A stretch of 64,000 nt of DNA. Origin: Streptomyces venezuelae. Lineage in GTDB: Bacteria; Actinomycetota; Actinomycetes; Streptomycetales; Streptomycetaceae. Position 1 is the first letter of the stretch. The number at the start of each line of letters is the position of its first letter. A program made the position numbers and the translations under genes. Below are positions 32,261-41,098 of the stretch, piece by piece. The notes under the pieces are model-generated. The model was given only the letters and a program-made list of their open reading frames with translations, searched no databases and was not told where the DNA came from. The DNA lies in contig NZ_CP029191.1 of the NCBI RefSeq assembly GCF_008642335.1, positions 2,170,001 to 2,234,000 on the forward strand. Direction: 5' to 3'.

Positions 32261-33898
32261 ATGCGTAATGAATCAACTCCGCGCGTCCCCTCCCGGCGCG
32301 CCGTGCTCGGCGCCGCCGCCGCGGTCGCGGGGACGGGAATCCTGACGGCCTGTTCCGACGCGTCCCCGGAAGGCGTCGACCGTGAGAACGGGGCCTCCGG
32401 TCCCGCCGGATACGTGGACCCCGCGGGCGACGAGGTCGCGGCCGCCGAGAAGAAGCGCGGCCGGGGCGGTCGCACCCGTGAGGTCAAGCTGACGGCCACG
32501 CGGACCGGGCTCGACCTGGGCGGCCCCACGGTCCGGACGTGGGCGTACGGGGACGCGCTCCCCGGCAAGGAGGTCCGCGTCACCGCGGGCGACACCCTCG
32601 CCCTCACTCTCGCCAACCACCTCCCCCAGGCCACGTCCCTGCACTGGCACGGCATCGCCCTGCGCAACGACATGGACGGCGTCCCCGGCCTCACCCAGCA
32701 GGACATCAGGCCCGGAGCGGACTTCACCTACCGCTTCGCGGTGCCGCACCCCGGGACGTACTGGTTCCACCCCCACTCCGGAACCCAGCAGGACAGGGGC
32801 CTGTACGCACCGCTGATCGTGGAGGACCCGAAGGAGCCGTTGCAGTACGACAAGGAGTGGGTCGTCGTCCTCGACGACTGGGTCGACGGGGTGGACGGAT
32901 CCACCCCGGACGGCGTGCTCGCGGAACTGGGCAAGGGCATGGCGGACCACGACATGGGCGGCGGGTCCGGGGGCGACGGCGGCGGCCACGGCGGACACGA
33001 CATGTCGAACATGGGGAACATGTCCCACGCCTCCCTCCGGTCGGACGGCTCACCGGCCCCCGGCCCCTCCCGCATGATGATGGGCGCCAAGAGCGACCTG
33101 CTGGGCGGCGACGCGGGTGACGTCGCCTACCCGTACTACCTGGTCAACGGGCGTACGGCCAAGGCGCCTTCGCAGTTCCGAGCCCGTCCCGGCGACCGCA
33201 TCCGCCTGCGCGTCATCAACGCCGGCGGCGACACCGCGTTCCGCGTCGCGCTCGGCGGCCACGAGATGACGGTGACGCACACCGACGGGTTCCCCGTGCG
33301 GCACGCGAAGACGGACGCGCTGCTCCTCGGCATGGGCGAGCGGTACGACGTACTGGTCACCGCCAAGGACGGCGTCTTCCCGCTGACCGCGCTGGCCGAG
33401 GGCAAGAAGGAGGCGGCGCTCGCGGTGCTGCGGACGGGCGGCGGGGCCCCGCCGACGGCGTCGACCCGCCCCGACGAGCTGAAGGGCCGCCTCCTGACGG
33501 CGGACAAGCTGCGCGCACACGGCTCCGTGGCGCTGCCCTCCCGCAGGCCGGACCGGACGATCAGGCTCCGGCTGACGGGCGGCATGGCCGAGTACGACTG
33601 GGCCTTCGACAAGAAGCCCTACACCCCCGGACAGCGTCACCCCGTCCGCGCGGGCGAGCGGGTCCGCCTGACGTTCGCCAACGCGACGTCGATGTGGCAC
33701 CCCGTCCACCTCCACGGCCACACCTTCGCCCTGCCGGGCGCACCCGGCGGCGCCCGCAAGGACACGGCGATCGTCCTGCCGAACGGCACGCTGTCGGTGG
33801 ACTTCGAGGCGGACAACCCGGGCCTGTGGATGATCCACTGCCACAACGTCTACCACGCGGAGGCGGGAATGATGACGGTGCTCGGTTACCGCGCCTGA
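32261..33898 (+). CDS. Multicopper oxidase, Tat lipoprotein
   Basis: 545 aa. ATG 32261 follows GAGGTG. Twin-arginine signal SRRAVLGAAAAVAGTG with lipobox ILTAC. Copper ligands of all four motifs are visible: LHWHGIAL, YWFHPHSGTQ, HPVHLHGHTFAL and WMIHCHNVYHAEAGMM (T1 Cys flanked by His, axial Met). A His/Met/Gly-rich loop near residues 225-270 (GGHGGHDMSNMGNMSHAS) resembles copper-binding inserts of CueO/CopA-type oxidases. It likely oxidises Cu(I) or metal and phenolic substrates at the outer membrane face. Confidence 0.93.
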   Translation: MRNESTPRVPSRRAVLGAAAAVAGTGILTACSDASPEGVDRENGASGPAGYVDPAGDEVAAAEKKRGRGGRTREVKLTATRTGLDLGGPTVRTWAYGDALPGKEVRVTAGDTLALTLANHLPQATSLHWHGIALRNDMDGVPGLTQQDIRPGADFTYRFAVPHPGTYWFHPHSGTQQDRGLYAPLIVEDPKEPLQYDKEWVVVLDDWVDGVDGSTPDGVLAELGKGMADHDMGGGSGGDGGGHGGHDMSNMGNMSHASLRSDGSPAPGPSRMMMGAKSDLLGGDAGDVAYPYYLVNGRTAKAPSQFRARPGDRIRLRVINAGGDTAFRVALGGHEMTVTHTDGFPVRHAKTDALLLGMGERYDVLVTAKDGVFPLTALAEGKKEAALAVLRTGGGAPPTASTRPDELKGRLLTADKLRAHGSVALPSRRPDRTIRLRLTGGMAEYDWAFDKKPYTPGQRHPVRAGERVRLTFANATSMWHPVHLHGHTFALPGAPGGARKDTAIVLPNGTLSVDFEADNPGLWMIHCHNVYHAEAGMMTVLGYRA

Positions 33899-33910
33899 CG
33901 GGCAGCTCGG

Positions 33911-33932
33911 CCCCTCTCCTTCGGGAGAGGGG
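33911..33932 (+). terminator. Hairpin after multicopper oxidase gene
   Basis: CCCCTCTCC-TTCG-GGAGAGGGG is a perfect 9-bp stem with a stable UUCG tetraloop, 12 bp after the stop codon. Confidence 0.75.
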
Positions 33933-33975
33933 TTCTCCTCCAGGCGAGGGGTTCTCCTCCAGGGGAGGGGTTCTG
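33927..33975. repeat. 19-bp tandem repeat, 2.6 copies
   Basis: GAGGGGTTCTCCTCCAGGC at 33927, a near-identical copy at 33946 and a partial copy from 33965. The first unit overlaps the right arm of the terminator hairpin. Confidence 0.7.
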
Positions 33976-34032
33976 CCGCCGCCACCCCCGCCCGACAGGC
34001 AATCGCGTCGTTTTGACGATTACACTGGGTTT

Positions 34033-35793
34033 GTGCCTCAACTACGCCTCGCTCTGAATCAGATCGACTCGACCGTCGGCGATCTCGCCGGGAACGCCGA
34101 GGCGGTCGTCCGTTGGACCCGGCACTCCGCCGAGCAGGGGGCGCATCTCGTCGCGTTTCCCGAGATGGTGCTGACCGGGTATCCCGTGGAGGACCTCGCC
34201 CTGCGTTCGTCCTTCGTCCAGGCCTCGCGGGACGCGCTGCGCGCGCTCGCCGTGCGGCTGAGGGACGAGGGGTTCGGGGAGCTGCCGGTCGTCGTCGGCT
34301 ATCTCGACCGCACCGAGGAGGCCAAGCCCAAGTTCGGCCAGCCCGCGGGAGCCCCGCGCAACGCGGGCGCCGTGCTGTACCGCGGCGAGGCCGTCCTGAC
34401 CTACTCCAAGCACCACCTCCCCAACTACGGCGTCTTCGACGAGTTCCGCTACTTCGTGCCGGGCGAGACGCTGCCCGTCGTACGCGTGCACGGCGTCGAC
34501 GTCGCGCTCGCCATCTGCGAGGACCTCTGGCAGGACGGCGGCCGGGTGCCCGCGACCCGCAGCGCCGGGGCGGGACTGCTGCTCTCCATCAACGCCTCCC
34601 CGTACGAGCAGAACAAGGACGACCAGCGGCTGGAGCTCGTGCGCAAGCGCGCGCAGGAGGCCGGCTGCACCACCGCCTACCTCGCGATGATCGGCGGCCA
34701 GGACGAGCTGGTCTTCGACGGCGACTCGATCGTCGTCGACAAGGACGGCGAGGTCATCGCGCGGGCCCCGCAGTTCGCCGAGGGCTGCATCGTGCTCGAC
34801 CTTGAGCTGCCGGCAGCCGCGCCCGTGCCGCCGTCCGGCGTCGTCGACGACGGGCTGCGCATCGAGCACGTGACGCTGTCGGAGGAGCCGGTTCCCGCGT
34901 ACGACGGCGAGCTGACCGGCGGGTACGCCGAGCGGCTCGACGACGACGAGGAGGTGTACTCGGCGCTGGTCGTGGGCCTGCGCGCGTACGCCGCGAAGAA
35001 CGGTTTCAGCAGCGTCCTCATCGGGCTCTCCGGCGGCATCGACTCCGCGCTCACCGCCGCCATCGCCTGCGACGCGCTCGGCGCGCAGAACGTGTACGGC
35101 GTCGCCATGCCGTCCCGCTACTCCTCGGAGCACTCCATCGGCGACGCGGAGGAGCTGGCGCGGCGCACCGGGCTCAACTTCCGGACCGTACCGATCGCGC
35201 CCATGTTCGACGCGTACATGGGCTCCCTCGGGCTCACCGGGCTCGCCGAGGAGAACCTCCAGTCGCGGCTGCGCGGCACGATGCTGATGGCGCTCTCCAA
35301 CCAGGAGGGCCACATCGTGCTCGCGCCGGGCAACAAGTCCGAGTTGGCGGTCGGGTACTCGACGCTCTACGGAGACTCCGTCGGCGCGTACGGCCCCATC
35401 AAGGACGTCTACAAGACGGCGATCTTCCGGCTCGCCAAGTGGCGCAACCGCGCGGCCGAGGAGCGCGGGCAGACGCCGCCGATCCCCGAGAACTCCATCA
35501 GCAAGCCGCCGAGCGCCGAGCTGCGCCCGGACCAGGTCGACACGGACTCGCTCCCGGACTACCCGGTCCTCGACGCGATCCTCGAGCTCTACGTCGACCG
35601 GGACCAGGGCGCCGACACGATCGTGGCCGCGGGCTACGACCGTGAGCTCGTCACGAAGACGCTGCGGATGGTGGACACGGCGGAGTACAAGCGGCGGCAG
35701 TACCCGCCGGGGACGAAGATCTCGGCGAAGGGGTTCGGCAAGGACCGGCGGCTGCCGATCACCAATCGGTGGCGCGAGTCCGCCTCCGGCTGA
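34033..35793 (+). CDS. nadE: Glutamine-dependent NAD+ synthetase
   Basis: 586 aa, the two-domain type. The N-terminal nitrilase-like glutaminase domain has the catalytic triad region: VAFPEMVLTGYP (Glu), YSKHHLPNYGVFDE (Lys) and ALAICEDLW (Cys). The C-terminal synthetase domain carries the PP-loop LIGLSGGIDSAL near residue 336 and GNKSELAVGYSTLYGD. It converts nicotinate adenine dinucleotide to NAD+ with ammonia from glutamine, in the cytoplasm. GTG 34033 follows TACACT (34021-34026) by 6 nt with no ribosome site, so a leaderless message is likely. Confidence 0.96.
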   Translation: MPQLRLALNQIDSTVGDLAGNAEAVVRWTRHSAEQGAHLVAFPEMVLTGYPVEDLALRSSFVQASRDALRALAVRLRDEGFGELPVVVGYLDRTEEAKPKFGQPAGAPRNAGAVLYRGEAVLTYSKHHLPNYGVFDEFRYFVPGETLPVVRVHGVDVALAICEDLWQDGGRVPATRSAGAGLLLSINASPYEQNKDDQRLELVRKRAQEAGCTTAYLAMIGGQDELVFDGDSIVVDKDGEVIARAPQFAEGCIVLDLELPAAAPVPPSGVVDDGLRIEHVTLSEEPVPAYDGELTGGYAERLDDDEEVYSALVVGLRAYAAKNGFSSVLIGLSGGIDSALTAAIACDALGAQNVYGVAMPSRYSSEHSIGDAEELARRTGLNFRTVPIAPMFDAYMGSLGLTGLAEENLQSRLRGTMLMALSNQEGHIVLAPGNKSELAVGYSTLYGDSVGAYGPIKDVYKTAIFRLAKWRNRAAEERGQTPPIPENSISKPPSAELRPDQVDTDSLPDYPVLDAILELYVDRDQGADTIVAAGYDRELVTKTLRMVDTAEYKRRQYPPGTKISAKGFGKDRRLPITNRWRESASG

Positions 35794-35812
35794 GGGGGCG
35801 GGGTGTACTGAG

Positions 35813-35885
35813 CCGCCGCTGCGCGGCGGATTCCTCCCACCCGCCCACCCGTTTGCCCCGCACCTGATGGGGCTGTAGGGGCACG
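35813..35885 (+). repeat. Dispersed C-run/hairpin element, copy 2
   Basis: Hairpin CCGCCGC-TGC-GCGGCGG, then ATTCCTCCCACCCGCCCACC, CGTTTGCCCCGCACC, and a degenerate end with GGGGCTGTAGGGGC. It lies 19 bp after the nadE stop, in the gap before the convergent MFS gene, where it may serve as a terminator. Confidence 0.7.
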
Positions 35886-35947
35886 GGGGGGGTGGGAGGG
35901 GCGGTCAGTTGTAGGGGGATCGCCCGCGGGTGGGTGGCCCTCGGCCC

Positions 35948-37165
35948 TTAGTGGTGGGCCGGCTCGCGTTGGTCCGGGGACGACGAGGCCACCACACGCT
36001 CCGGCCCCGGCACCGGACCCCGTCGCAGGTCCACCGCGTACGCCAGGCCCGCGACCCCGAGGCCCAGGACCGCCAGGAGGGCGCCGGTCACCGCCGGAGA
36101 CGTCGTGCCGAAGCCCGCCGCCAGCGCCAGGCCGCCGATCCACGCGCCGCCCGCGTTGGCGAGGTTGAACGCGCCCTGGTTGGCGGAGGAGGCCAGGGAC
36201 GGTGCGGCCGCCGCCTTCTCCATGACCATGAGCTGCAGCGGCGAGCCCGTCGTGAACGCCGCCATGCCGAGCAGCGCGACGCCGACCGCCGCGCTCCACG
36301 CGGCGGTCATGAGCAGCGGGAAGAAGCCCAGGACCACGGCGAGCGAGATGAGCCCGCCGAAGAGCGTGCCGCGCAGGGAGACGTCCGCCAGGCGGCCGCC
36401 CAGGAGGTTGCCCGCGGTCGCGCCCACGCCGAACAGGGCGAGGAGGAGGGTGACGCTGGACTCGGCGTAGCCGGCCGTGTCGGTCAGCATCGGCGTGATG
36501 TAGCTGTACGCGGAGAACAGCGCGCCGAAGCCCGCGACGGTCGTGCCGAGCGCCAGCCAGACCGGGACGCTGCGCAGCGCCCGGAGCTCGCCGCGCAGTC
36601 CCGCCGCGTCGCCGTGGCCGTGGTCGGCGGGGACCAGGAGGGCGAGCGCGGCGATGGCCGCGAGCCCGATGGCGCTCACCGCGAGGAACGTGGCGCGCCA
36701 GCCCAGCTGCTGCCCCATGGCGGTGGCGACCGGCACGCCCACGATGTTGGCGACGGTCAGGCCGAGGAACATCAGGGAGACCGAGCGGGCCTTGCGCTCG
36801 GGGGCGACGAGTCCGGTGGCGACGACCGCGCCGACGCCGAAGAACGCGCCGTGCGGCAGTCCGCTGAGGAAGCGCGCGGCCATGAGCAGGTGGTAGTCGG
36901 GGGCGGCCGCCGACAGCGCGTTGCCGACGACGAACAGGACCATGAGGCCGATCAGGACGCGGCGGCGCGGGAGCTTCGCGGTGACGGCGGCGAGCAGCGG
37001 GGCTCCGATGACGACGCCGAGCGCGTACGCGGAGACGAGGTGTCCTGCGACGGGGATGGATATGTCCAGGTCGTCGGCGACGTTGGGCAGCAGGCCCATC
37101 ATCACGAACTCGGTCGTGCCGATGCCGAAGGCACCCACGGCGAGGGCGAGCAGGGCCAGGGGCAT
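35948..37165 (-). CDS. MFS exporter, DHA1 (AraJ/CmlR-like)
   Basis: 405 aa with 12 membrane segments. Signature opening PLALLALAVGAFGIGTTEFV, motif A-like region AKLPRRRVLIGLM, and GLPHGAFFGVGAVVATG. This subgroup includes arabinose and chloramphenicol efflux proteins; the real substrate is unknown. ATG 37165 is preceded by GGAAGG. Upstream lies a G-run block and a small inverted repeat. Confidence 0.88.
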   Translation of the reverse strand: MPLALLALAVGAFGIGTTEFVMMGLLPNVADDLDISIPVAGHLVSAYALGVVIGAPLLAAVTAKLPRRRVLIGLMVLFVVGNALSAAAPDYHLLMAARFLSGLPHGAFFGVGAVVATGLVAPERKARSVSLMFLGLTVANIVGVPVATAMGQQLGWRATFLAVSAIGLAAIAALALLVPADHGHGDAAGLRGELRALRSVPVWLALGTTVAGFGALFSAYSYITPMLTDTAGYAESSVTLLLALFGVGATAGNLLGGRLADVSLRGTLFGGLISLAVVLGFFPLLMTAAWSAAVGVALLGMAAFTTGSPLQLMVMEKAAAAPSLASSANQGAFNLANAGGAWIGGLALAAGFGTTSPAVTGALLAVLGLGVAGLAYAVDLRRGPVPGPERVVASSSPDQREPAHH

Positions 37166-37188
37166 GAAGAGGTACCTTCCACGGATGC

Positions 37189-37230
37189 GGGGGCAGTGGG
37201 GGGGATGGGGGGAATGGGGGGAATGGGGGG
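37189..37230 (+). repeat. G-run block (quadruplex-forming motif)
   Basis: Five runs of 5-7 G separated by 2-4 nt on the plus strand, in the 5' untranslated or promoter region of the minus-strand MFS gene (24-65 bp upstream of its start). Confidence 0.7.
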
Positions 37231-37237
37231 TGCGGGT

Positions 37238-37254
37238 TTACGGAGAACCCGTAA
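37238..37254. promoter_or_regulatory. Inverted repeat TTACGG-n5-CCGTAA
   Basis: 17-bp palindromic site about 80 bp upstream of the MFS gene, next to an AT-richer stretch. Form and position suit an operator; no regulator gene sits beside it. Confidence 0.4.
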
Positions 37255-37326
37255 GTTTACTTGCGGAACAAAGCCGCGCCCGCCACGTATTCCGTCCCCA
37301 CGTGCTCCGCCCCGTGCCCTACCGCG

Positions 37327-38355
37327 TCACGAGGAGAGGTCGACCCGCGCCGCGATCGGCAGGTGGTCGCTGCCCGTCTCCGGCAGCGTCCAGGAGGAGA
37401 CCGGCTCGACGTCCTTGACCATGATCTGGTCGATGCGCGCCATCGGGAACGACGCGGGCCAGCTGAAGCCGAAGCCGTCGCCCGCCGCGCCCTGCGTGGA
37501 CCGCAGCTGCGAGGTGACCGCGTTGAGCGCGCGGTCGTTCATCGTGCCGTTGAGGTCGCCGAGCAGGATGACCTTGCCGATCTTCTCGTCGGCGATGGCC
37601 TCGCCGAGGGCGTCGGCGCTGTTGTCGCGCTGGTTGGCGGTGAAGCCCGCGTCGAGCTTCACGCGCACCGACGGCAGGTGCGCGACGTGGACGGCGACCT
37701 CGCCCTTCGGCGTCGTCACGGTCGTGCGCATCGCGCGGACCCAGCCCAACTTGATGTCGACGGGCCGGGTGTCGGACAGCGGGTACTTGCTCCAGAGGCC
37801 GACGGTGCCCTTGACCGCGTGGTACTTGTACGTGTCGGCGAGCGCCTTCTCGTACACGGGCACGGCGGACGGGGTGAGCTCCTCCAGGGCGAGCACGTCC
37901 GCGCCGGAGGCGGCGACGTCCTTGGCGGTGCCCGTGGGGTCGGGGTTGTCCGCGTTCACGTTGTGCGTGGCGACGGTGAGGTCACCGCCGGTGCCCGACT
38001 TGCCCGTGATCAGGCCGCCGAACGAGTCGACCCAGATGATCACCGGGAGCAGCAGCGCGATCAGCGCGGTTGCGGACTTGCGGACCACCGCGACGACCAG
38101 CAGCACCGGGATGAAGAGGCCGAGCCAGGGCAGGAACGTCTCCGTCAGGGAGCCGAGGTTGCCCACGTTGTTGGGGATCTGCGCGTGGAACAGCATCACC
38201 AGCGCGAGGAAGACGGCGAGACCGGCCGTGACCAGGCCGCGCCGCCAGATGCCGGGGTCGCCCCGCCAGCCGTCGAGCAGGCGTCGGAAGCGGGCCCCCG
38301 GACGCTCGGGGCCCGAGCCGCCGCTGCCCGTCTCCGTCTTGTACGCCTGCGCCAT
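37327..38355 (-). CDS. Membrane-bound endonuclease/exonuclease/phosphatase-fold protein
   Basis: 342 aa. Three hydrophobic segments in residues 40-115 (LVTAGLAVFLALVMLFHA, FLPWLGLFIPVLLVVAVV, ATALIALLLPVIIWVDS) anchor an external EEP domain with the expected catalytic residues: ATHNVNAD (Asn), LALEELTP (Glu), LLGDLNGTMND (Asp/Asn), ARIDQIMV and GSDHLPI (Asp-His). Phosphodiester or phospholipid hydrolysis outside the cell is likely; substrate unknown. ATG 38355. Confidence 0.85.
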   Translation of the reverse strand: MAQAYKTETGSGGSGPERPGARFRRLLDGWRGDPGIWRRGLVTAGLAVFLALVMLFHAQIPNNVGNLGSLTETFLPWLGLFIPVLLVVAVVRKSATALIALLLPVIIWVDSFGGLITGKSGTGGDLTVATHNVNADNPDPTGTAKDVAASGADVLALEELTPSAVPVYEKALADTYKYHAVKGTVGLWSKYPLSDTRPVDIKLGWVRAMRTTVTTPKGEVAVHVAHLPSVRVKLDAGFTANQRDNSADALGEAIADEKIGKVILLGDLNGTMNDRALNAVTSQLRSTQGAAGDGFGFSWPASFPMARIDQIMVKDVEPVSSWTLPETGSDHLPIAARVDLSS

Positions 38356-38493
38356 GCTCTCGTCGCCTCACTGCTGCCGTGCACACCGTCTGTCCCGCCC
38401 AGGAAACCCTAGGCGATGATCCGGTGTCGTCCCTGCCGTCCACGACGGCCGTACAGGCACCAGGACGAACAGCGCGGCGCGAGGGGTTCCTGA

Positions 38494-38517
38494 ACAGCGG
38501 CGGAGAGCTGCCGCTGT
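38494..38517 (-). terminator. Hairpin downstream of TetR gene
   Basis: ACAGCGGC and GCCGCTGT form an 8-bp stem with an 8-nt loop, 37 bp after the TetR stop codon. Confidence 0.45.
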
Positions 38518-38553
38518 GACGAAATGCGCATAACCGTGGTGCACAGCGGGCTC

Positions 38554-39240
38554 TCAGCGTGGCGGGGGCCGCAGCCCCTCGAGGACCGCGTCGACGATCT
38601 GTTCGGCGAGGTGGTCGTCGAGCGGCGCGCCCGGCCGCAGGATCGTGCGCAGCAGCATGGGCCCGACGAAGAGGTCGTTGGCCATCTCCAGGTCGATGTC
38701 CGCGCGCAGTTCGCCGTCCTCGACGCCCCGCCGCAGCACGTCGAGGATGATGCGGCGGCGGGGCGCGACGACCGTCTCCTGGTATGCCTCGGCGAGCTTG
38801 GGCAGGGTCTTCATCTGGGCGAAGACGTTGTGCAGCAGGGCCGAGGAGCGCATGGTCAGGCCGCGGCGGCGCAGGCTCTCCAGGACGCAGACGAGGTCGT
38901 CGCGCATCGAGGTGCCGGGCCGTTCCAGGTCGGGCTCCTCGAAGGCGCGCAGGACGTCGACGAAGAGGGCTTCCTTGCCGTCCCAGCGCCGGTAGATGGT
39001 GGCCTTGCCGACGCCGGCGGTGCGGGCGATCCGCTCGATGGAGAGTTCGGTGAGGGAGACGCCGTCCTCCAGGAGCCGTACGACTCCTTCGATGATCGCC
39101 TGCTCGACGGCCTCGCTCCGGGGCCTCCCCCGGCCGCTCCTGGGAAGGGGCGTCACACCCAGGAGGTCACCGCCCTCCGCGACGCCGGTGCTGTCCGCGA
39201 CGTCGCCGCCGTTCGTCACTCTCGCGCGCTTGTGGACCAC
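38554..39240 (-). CDS. TetR-family regulator of the adjacent MFS pump
   Basis: 228 aa. GTG 39240 was chosen for GGGAGGGA about 6 nt upstream. After a flexible N-terminus of about 40 residues (GRGRPRSEA), the HTH SIERIARTAGVGKATIYRRW is followed by KEALFVDVL and a ligand-binding helical domain (TetR_C type). It is 58 bp downstream of the MFS pump gene on the same strand, and a perfect palindrome upstream of that pump is its probable operator, giving feedback control of drug efflux. Confidence 0.88.
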   Translation of the reverse strand: MVHKRARVTNGGDVADSTGVAEGGDLLGVTPLPRSGRGRPRSEAVEQAIIEGVVRLLEDGVSLTELSIERIARTAGVGKATIYRRWDGKEALFVDVLRAFEEPDLERPGTSMRDDLVCVLESLRRRGLTMRSSALLHNVFAQMKTLPKLAEAYQETVVAPRRRIILDVLRRGVEDGELRADIDLEMANDLFVGPMLLRTILRPGAPLDDHLAEQIVDAVLEGLRPPPR

Positions 39241-39298
39241 GTCGTCCCTCCCTCTCTGCCCGCCGGGCGGCCGGGCCGGCCGCCCGGCCGATTCTCCC

Positions 39299-40897
39299 TC
39301 AGCGCCTGTCGGCACCCACCGGCTCGCCCGTCTCCTCGACCGGGCCCGCCTGCGGCGGCGTACGTCCCGGCAGGAAGAGGAAGACGACCAGCGCGCCGAG
39401 CACGGCGACGCCCGCTCCGCAGAGCGCGGTGACGTGCATGGCGTGCAGGAAGGAGTCGTTGGCCGCGGAGACCAGGGGCTCGCCCTTGGGGCCGAGCTTC
39501 GCGGCGACGCCGAGGGTCGCCTCGATGGACTCGCCCGCGGTGTGCCGCACCCCTTCGGGCAGCAGGGTCAGCTCGTCCTCGACTCCGTTGCGGTACGCCG
39601 TGGACAGCACGGAGCCGAGGACGGCGATGCCGAGGGCGCCGCCGACCTGCCGGAACGTGTTGCTGAGCGCGGACGCGGAGCCGGCCTTCTCGCGCGGCAG
39701 GGCCTGCATGATGACGACGCTGGTGGGCGTCATGATGTGCGCCATGCCGGTGCCCATCAGGAAGAAGACGACTTCCAGGAGCCAGATCGGCGTGTCGGCG
39801 TCGAGGAGGGTGAAGGCCGCGAGGGTCGCCGTCAGGAGGAGCAGTCCGCCCGTGCACACGGCCCGTACGCCGAAGCGGTCGACGACGAGACGGGCGCGCG
39901 GCGCGAAGATCAGCTGTGCCACGGCGAGCGGCAGCATCAGCAGACCGGTCTGCAGCGGCGAGTAGCCCCGCACGCTCTGGGTGTAGAAGACCGAGAAGAA
40001 GGTGACGCCCATCAGTGCGAAGAAGACGAGCGCGATGGCGCAGATCGCCGCGGAGAACACCCGGTTCTTGAAGTACGTGATGTCGATGGACGGGTGGTCG
40101 CTGCGCTTCTCGTACAGCACGAAGGCGACGAGCACGGCGAGGCCGGCGACGACGGTGCCGAGGACGGCCGGGTCGGTGAAGTCGGCGAGCTGGCCGCCCT
40201 TGATGATGCCGTAGACGAGGAGCACCAGACCGACGACGGAGAGAGCGACGCCGAAGAGGTCGATGCGGCCGGGCGCGGGGTCGCGGGAGTCGGGCACCAG
40301 CCAGACCATCAGCGCCAGGGCGATGATCACGATCGGTACGTTGATGAGGAAGACCGAGCCCCACCAGAAGTGGTCGAGGAGCACGCCGCCGGTGATGGGT
40401 CCGATGGCGATGGCGAGGCCGACGCCGCCCGCCCAGATGCCGATGGCCTTGGGCTGTTCGTCGCGTTCGAAGACGTTCATGAGGACGGCGAGGGTCGCCG
40501 GCATCACGAAGGCCGCGCCGAGGCCCATGACGGCCCGGAAGGCGATGAGCTGGAGCGGCGAGCCGGACATGGCGGCGAGCGCCGAGCCGATGCCGAAGAC
40601 GACGAGGCCGCCGAGCAGGACCTTCTTGCGGCCGAGCCGGTCGCCGAGCAGACCCGCCGTGAAGAGGAGGCCGGCGAAGACGAGCGTGTAGGCGTTGATC
40701 GCCCACTCCAGCTCGCTCTGGGTGGCGCCGAGGCCGGTCGGTTCGGGGGTCGAGATCGTCTTGATGGCGACGTTCAGGATCGAGTTGTCGAGAACGACGA
40801 TGAGCAGGCTGAGCATCAGCACCCCGAGGATCGCCCACCGGCGCCGGTGGACGGCTTCCGGTATGCGGGGCGGGGCGGGCATGGCAGGGGAGGACAT
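39299..40897 (-). CDS. MFS multidrug exporter, DHA2 (14-TM, EmrB/QacA type)
   Basis: 532 aa. ATG 40897 follows GGTGGGC. About 14 membrane segments; signatures [15 protein letters not shown] (motif D1), [13 protein letters not shown] (motif A) and [19 protein letters not shown] (motif C of exporters). A long periplasmic loop near the C-terminus precedes the last segment. It exports drugs or toxic metabolites by proton antiport. It is co-transcribed with the TetR gene and headed by a TetR-type palindrome. Confidence 0.92.
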   Translation of the reverse strand: MSSPAMPAPPRIPEAVHRRRWAILGVLMLSLLIVVLDNSILNVAIKTISTPEPTGLGATQSELEWAINAYTLVFAGLLFTAGLLGDRLGRKKVLLGGLVVFGIGSALAAMSGSPLQLIAFRAVMGLGAAFVMPATLAVLMNVFERDEQPKAIGIWAGGVGLAIAIGPITGGVLLDHFWWGSVFLINVPIVIIALALMVWLVPDSRDPAPGRIDLFGVALSVVGLVLLVYGIIKGGQLADFTDPAVLGTVVAGLAVLVAFVLYEKRSDHPSIDITYFKNRVFSAAICAIALVFFALMGVTFFSVFYTQSVRGYSPLQTGLLMLPLAVAQLIFAPRARLVVDRFGVRAVCTGGLLLLTATLAAFTLLDADTPIWLLEVVFFLMGTGMAHIMTPTSVVIMQALPREKAGSASALSNTFRQVGGALGIAVLGSVLSTAYRNGVEDELTLLPEGVRHTAGESIEATLGVAAKLGPKGEPLVSAANDSFLHAMHVTALCGAGVAVLGALVVFLFLPGRTPPQAGPVEETGEPVGADRR

Positions 40898-40921
40898 GCC
40901 CACCAGCGTAGAACCATTTCG

Positions 40922-40940
40922 ATACGAGACCGTCTCGTAT
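40922..40940. promoter_or_regulatory. TetR-type operator palindrome upstream of MFS pump
   Basis: ATACGAGAC-C-GTCTCGTAT is a perfect 9+9 palindrome, flanked by ATTTC (40916-40920) and GAAAT (40943-40947). It lies 25-43 bp upstream of the pump start, where it would overlap the promoter. It is also about 160 bp upstream of the divergent panB. Confidence 0.8.
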
Positions 40941-41098
40941 TGGAAATCCTGGGGAATCCTTGCCGAACGGTAGAGCCGCGCTTTACCCGACGGCGTCACA
41001 CAGCACCGCACTAGCCGCGGAGCGGTACGTGGTGTCACCATGAGGGGGATCCGGGGACGCCGTCAGGGCGCCTCGAGATGACAGAAGGAGCCGTTGCG

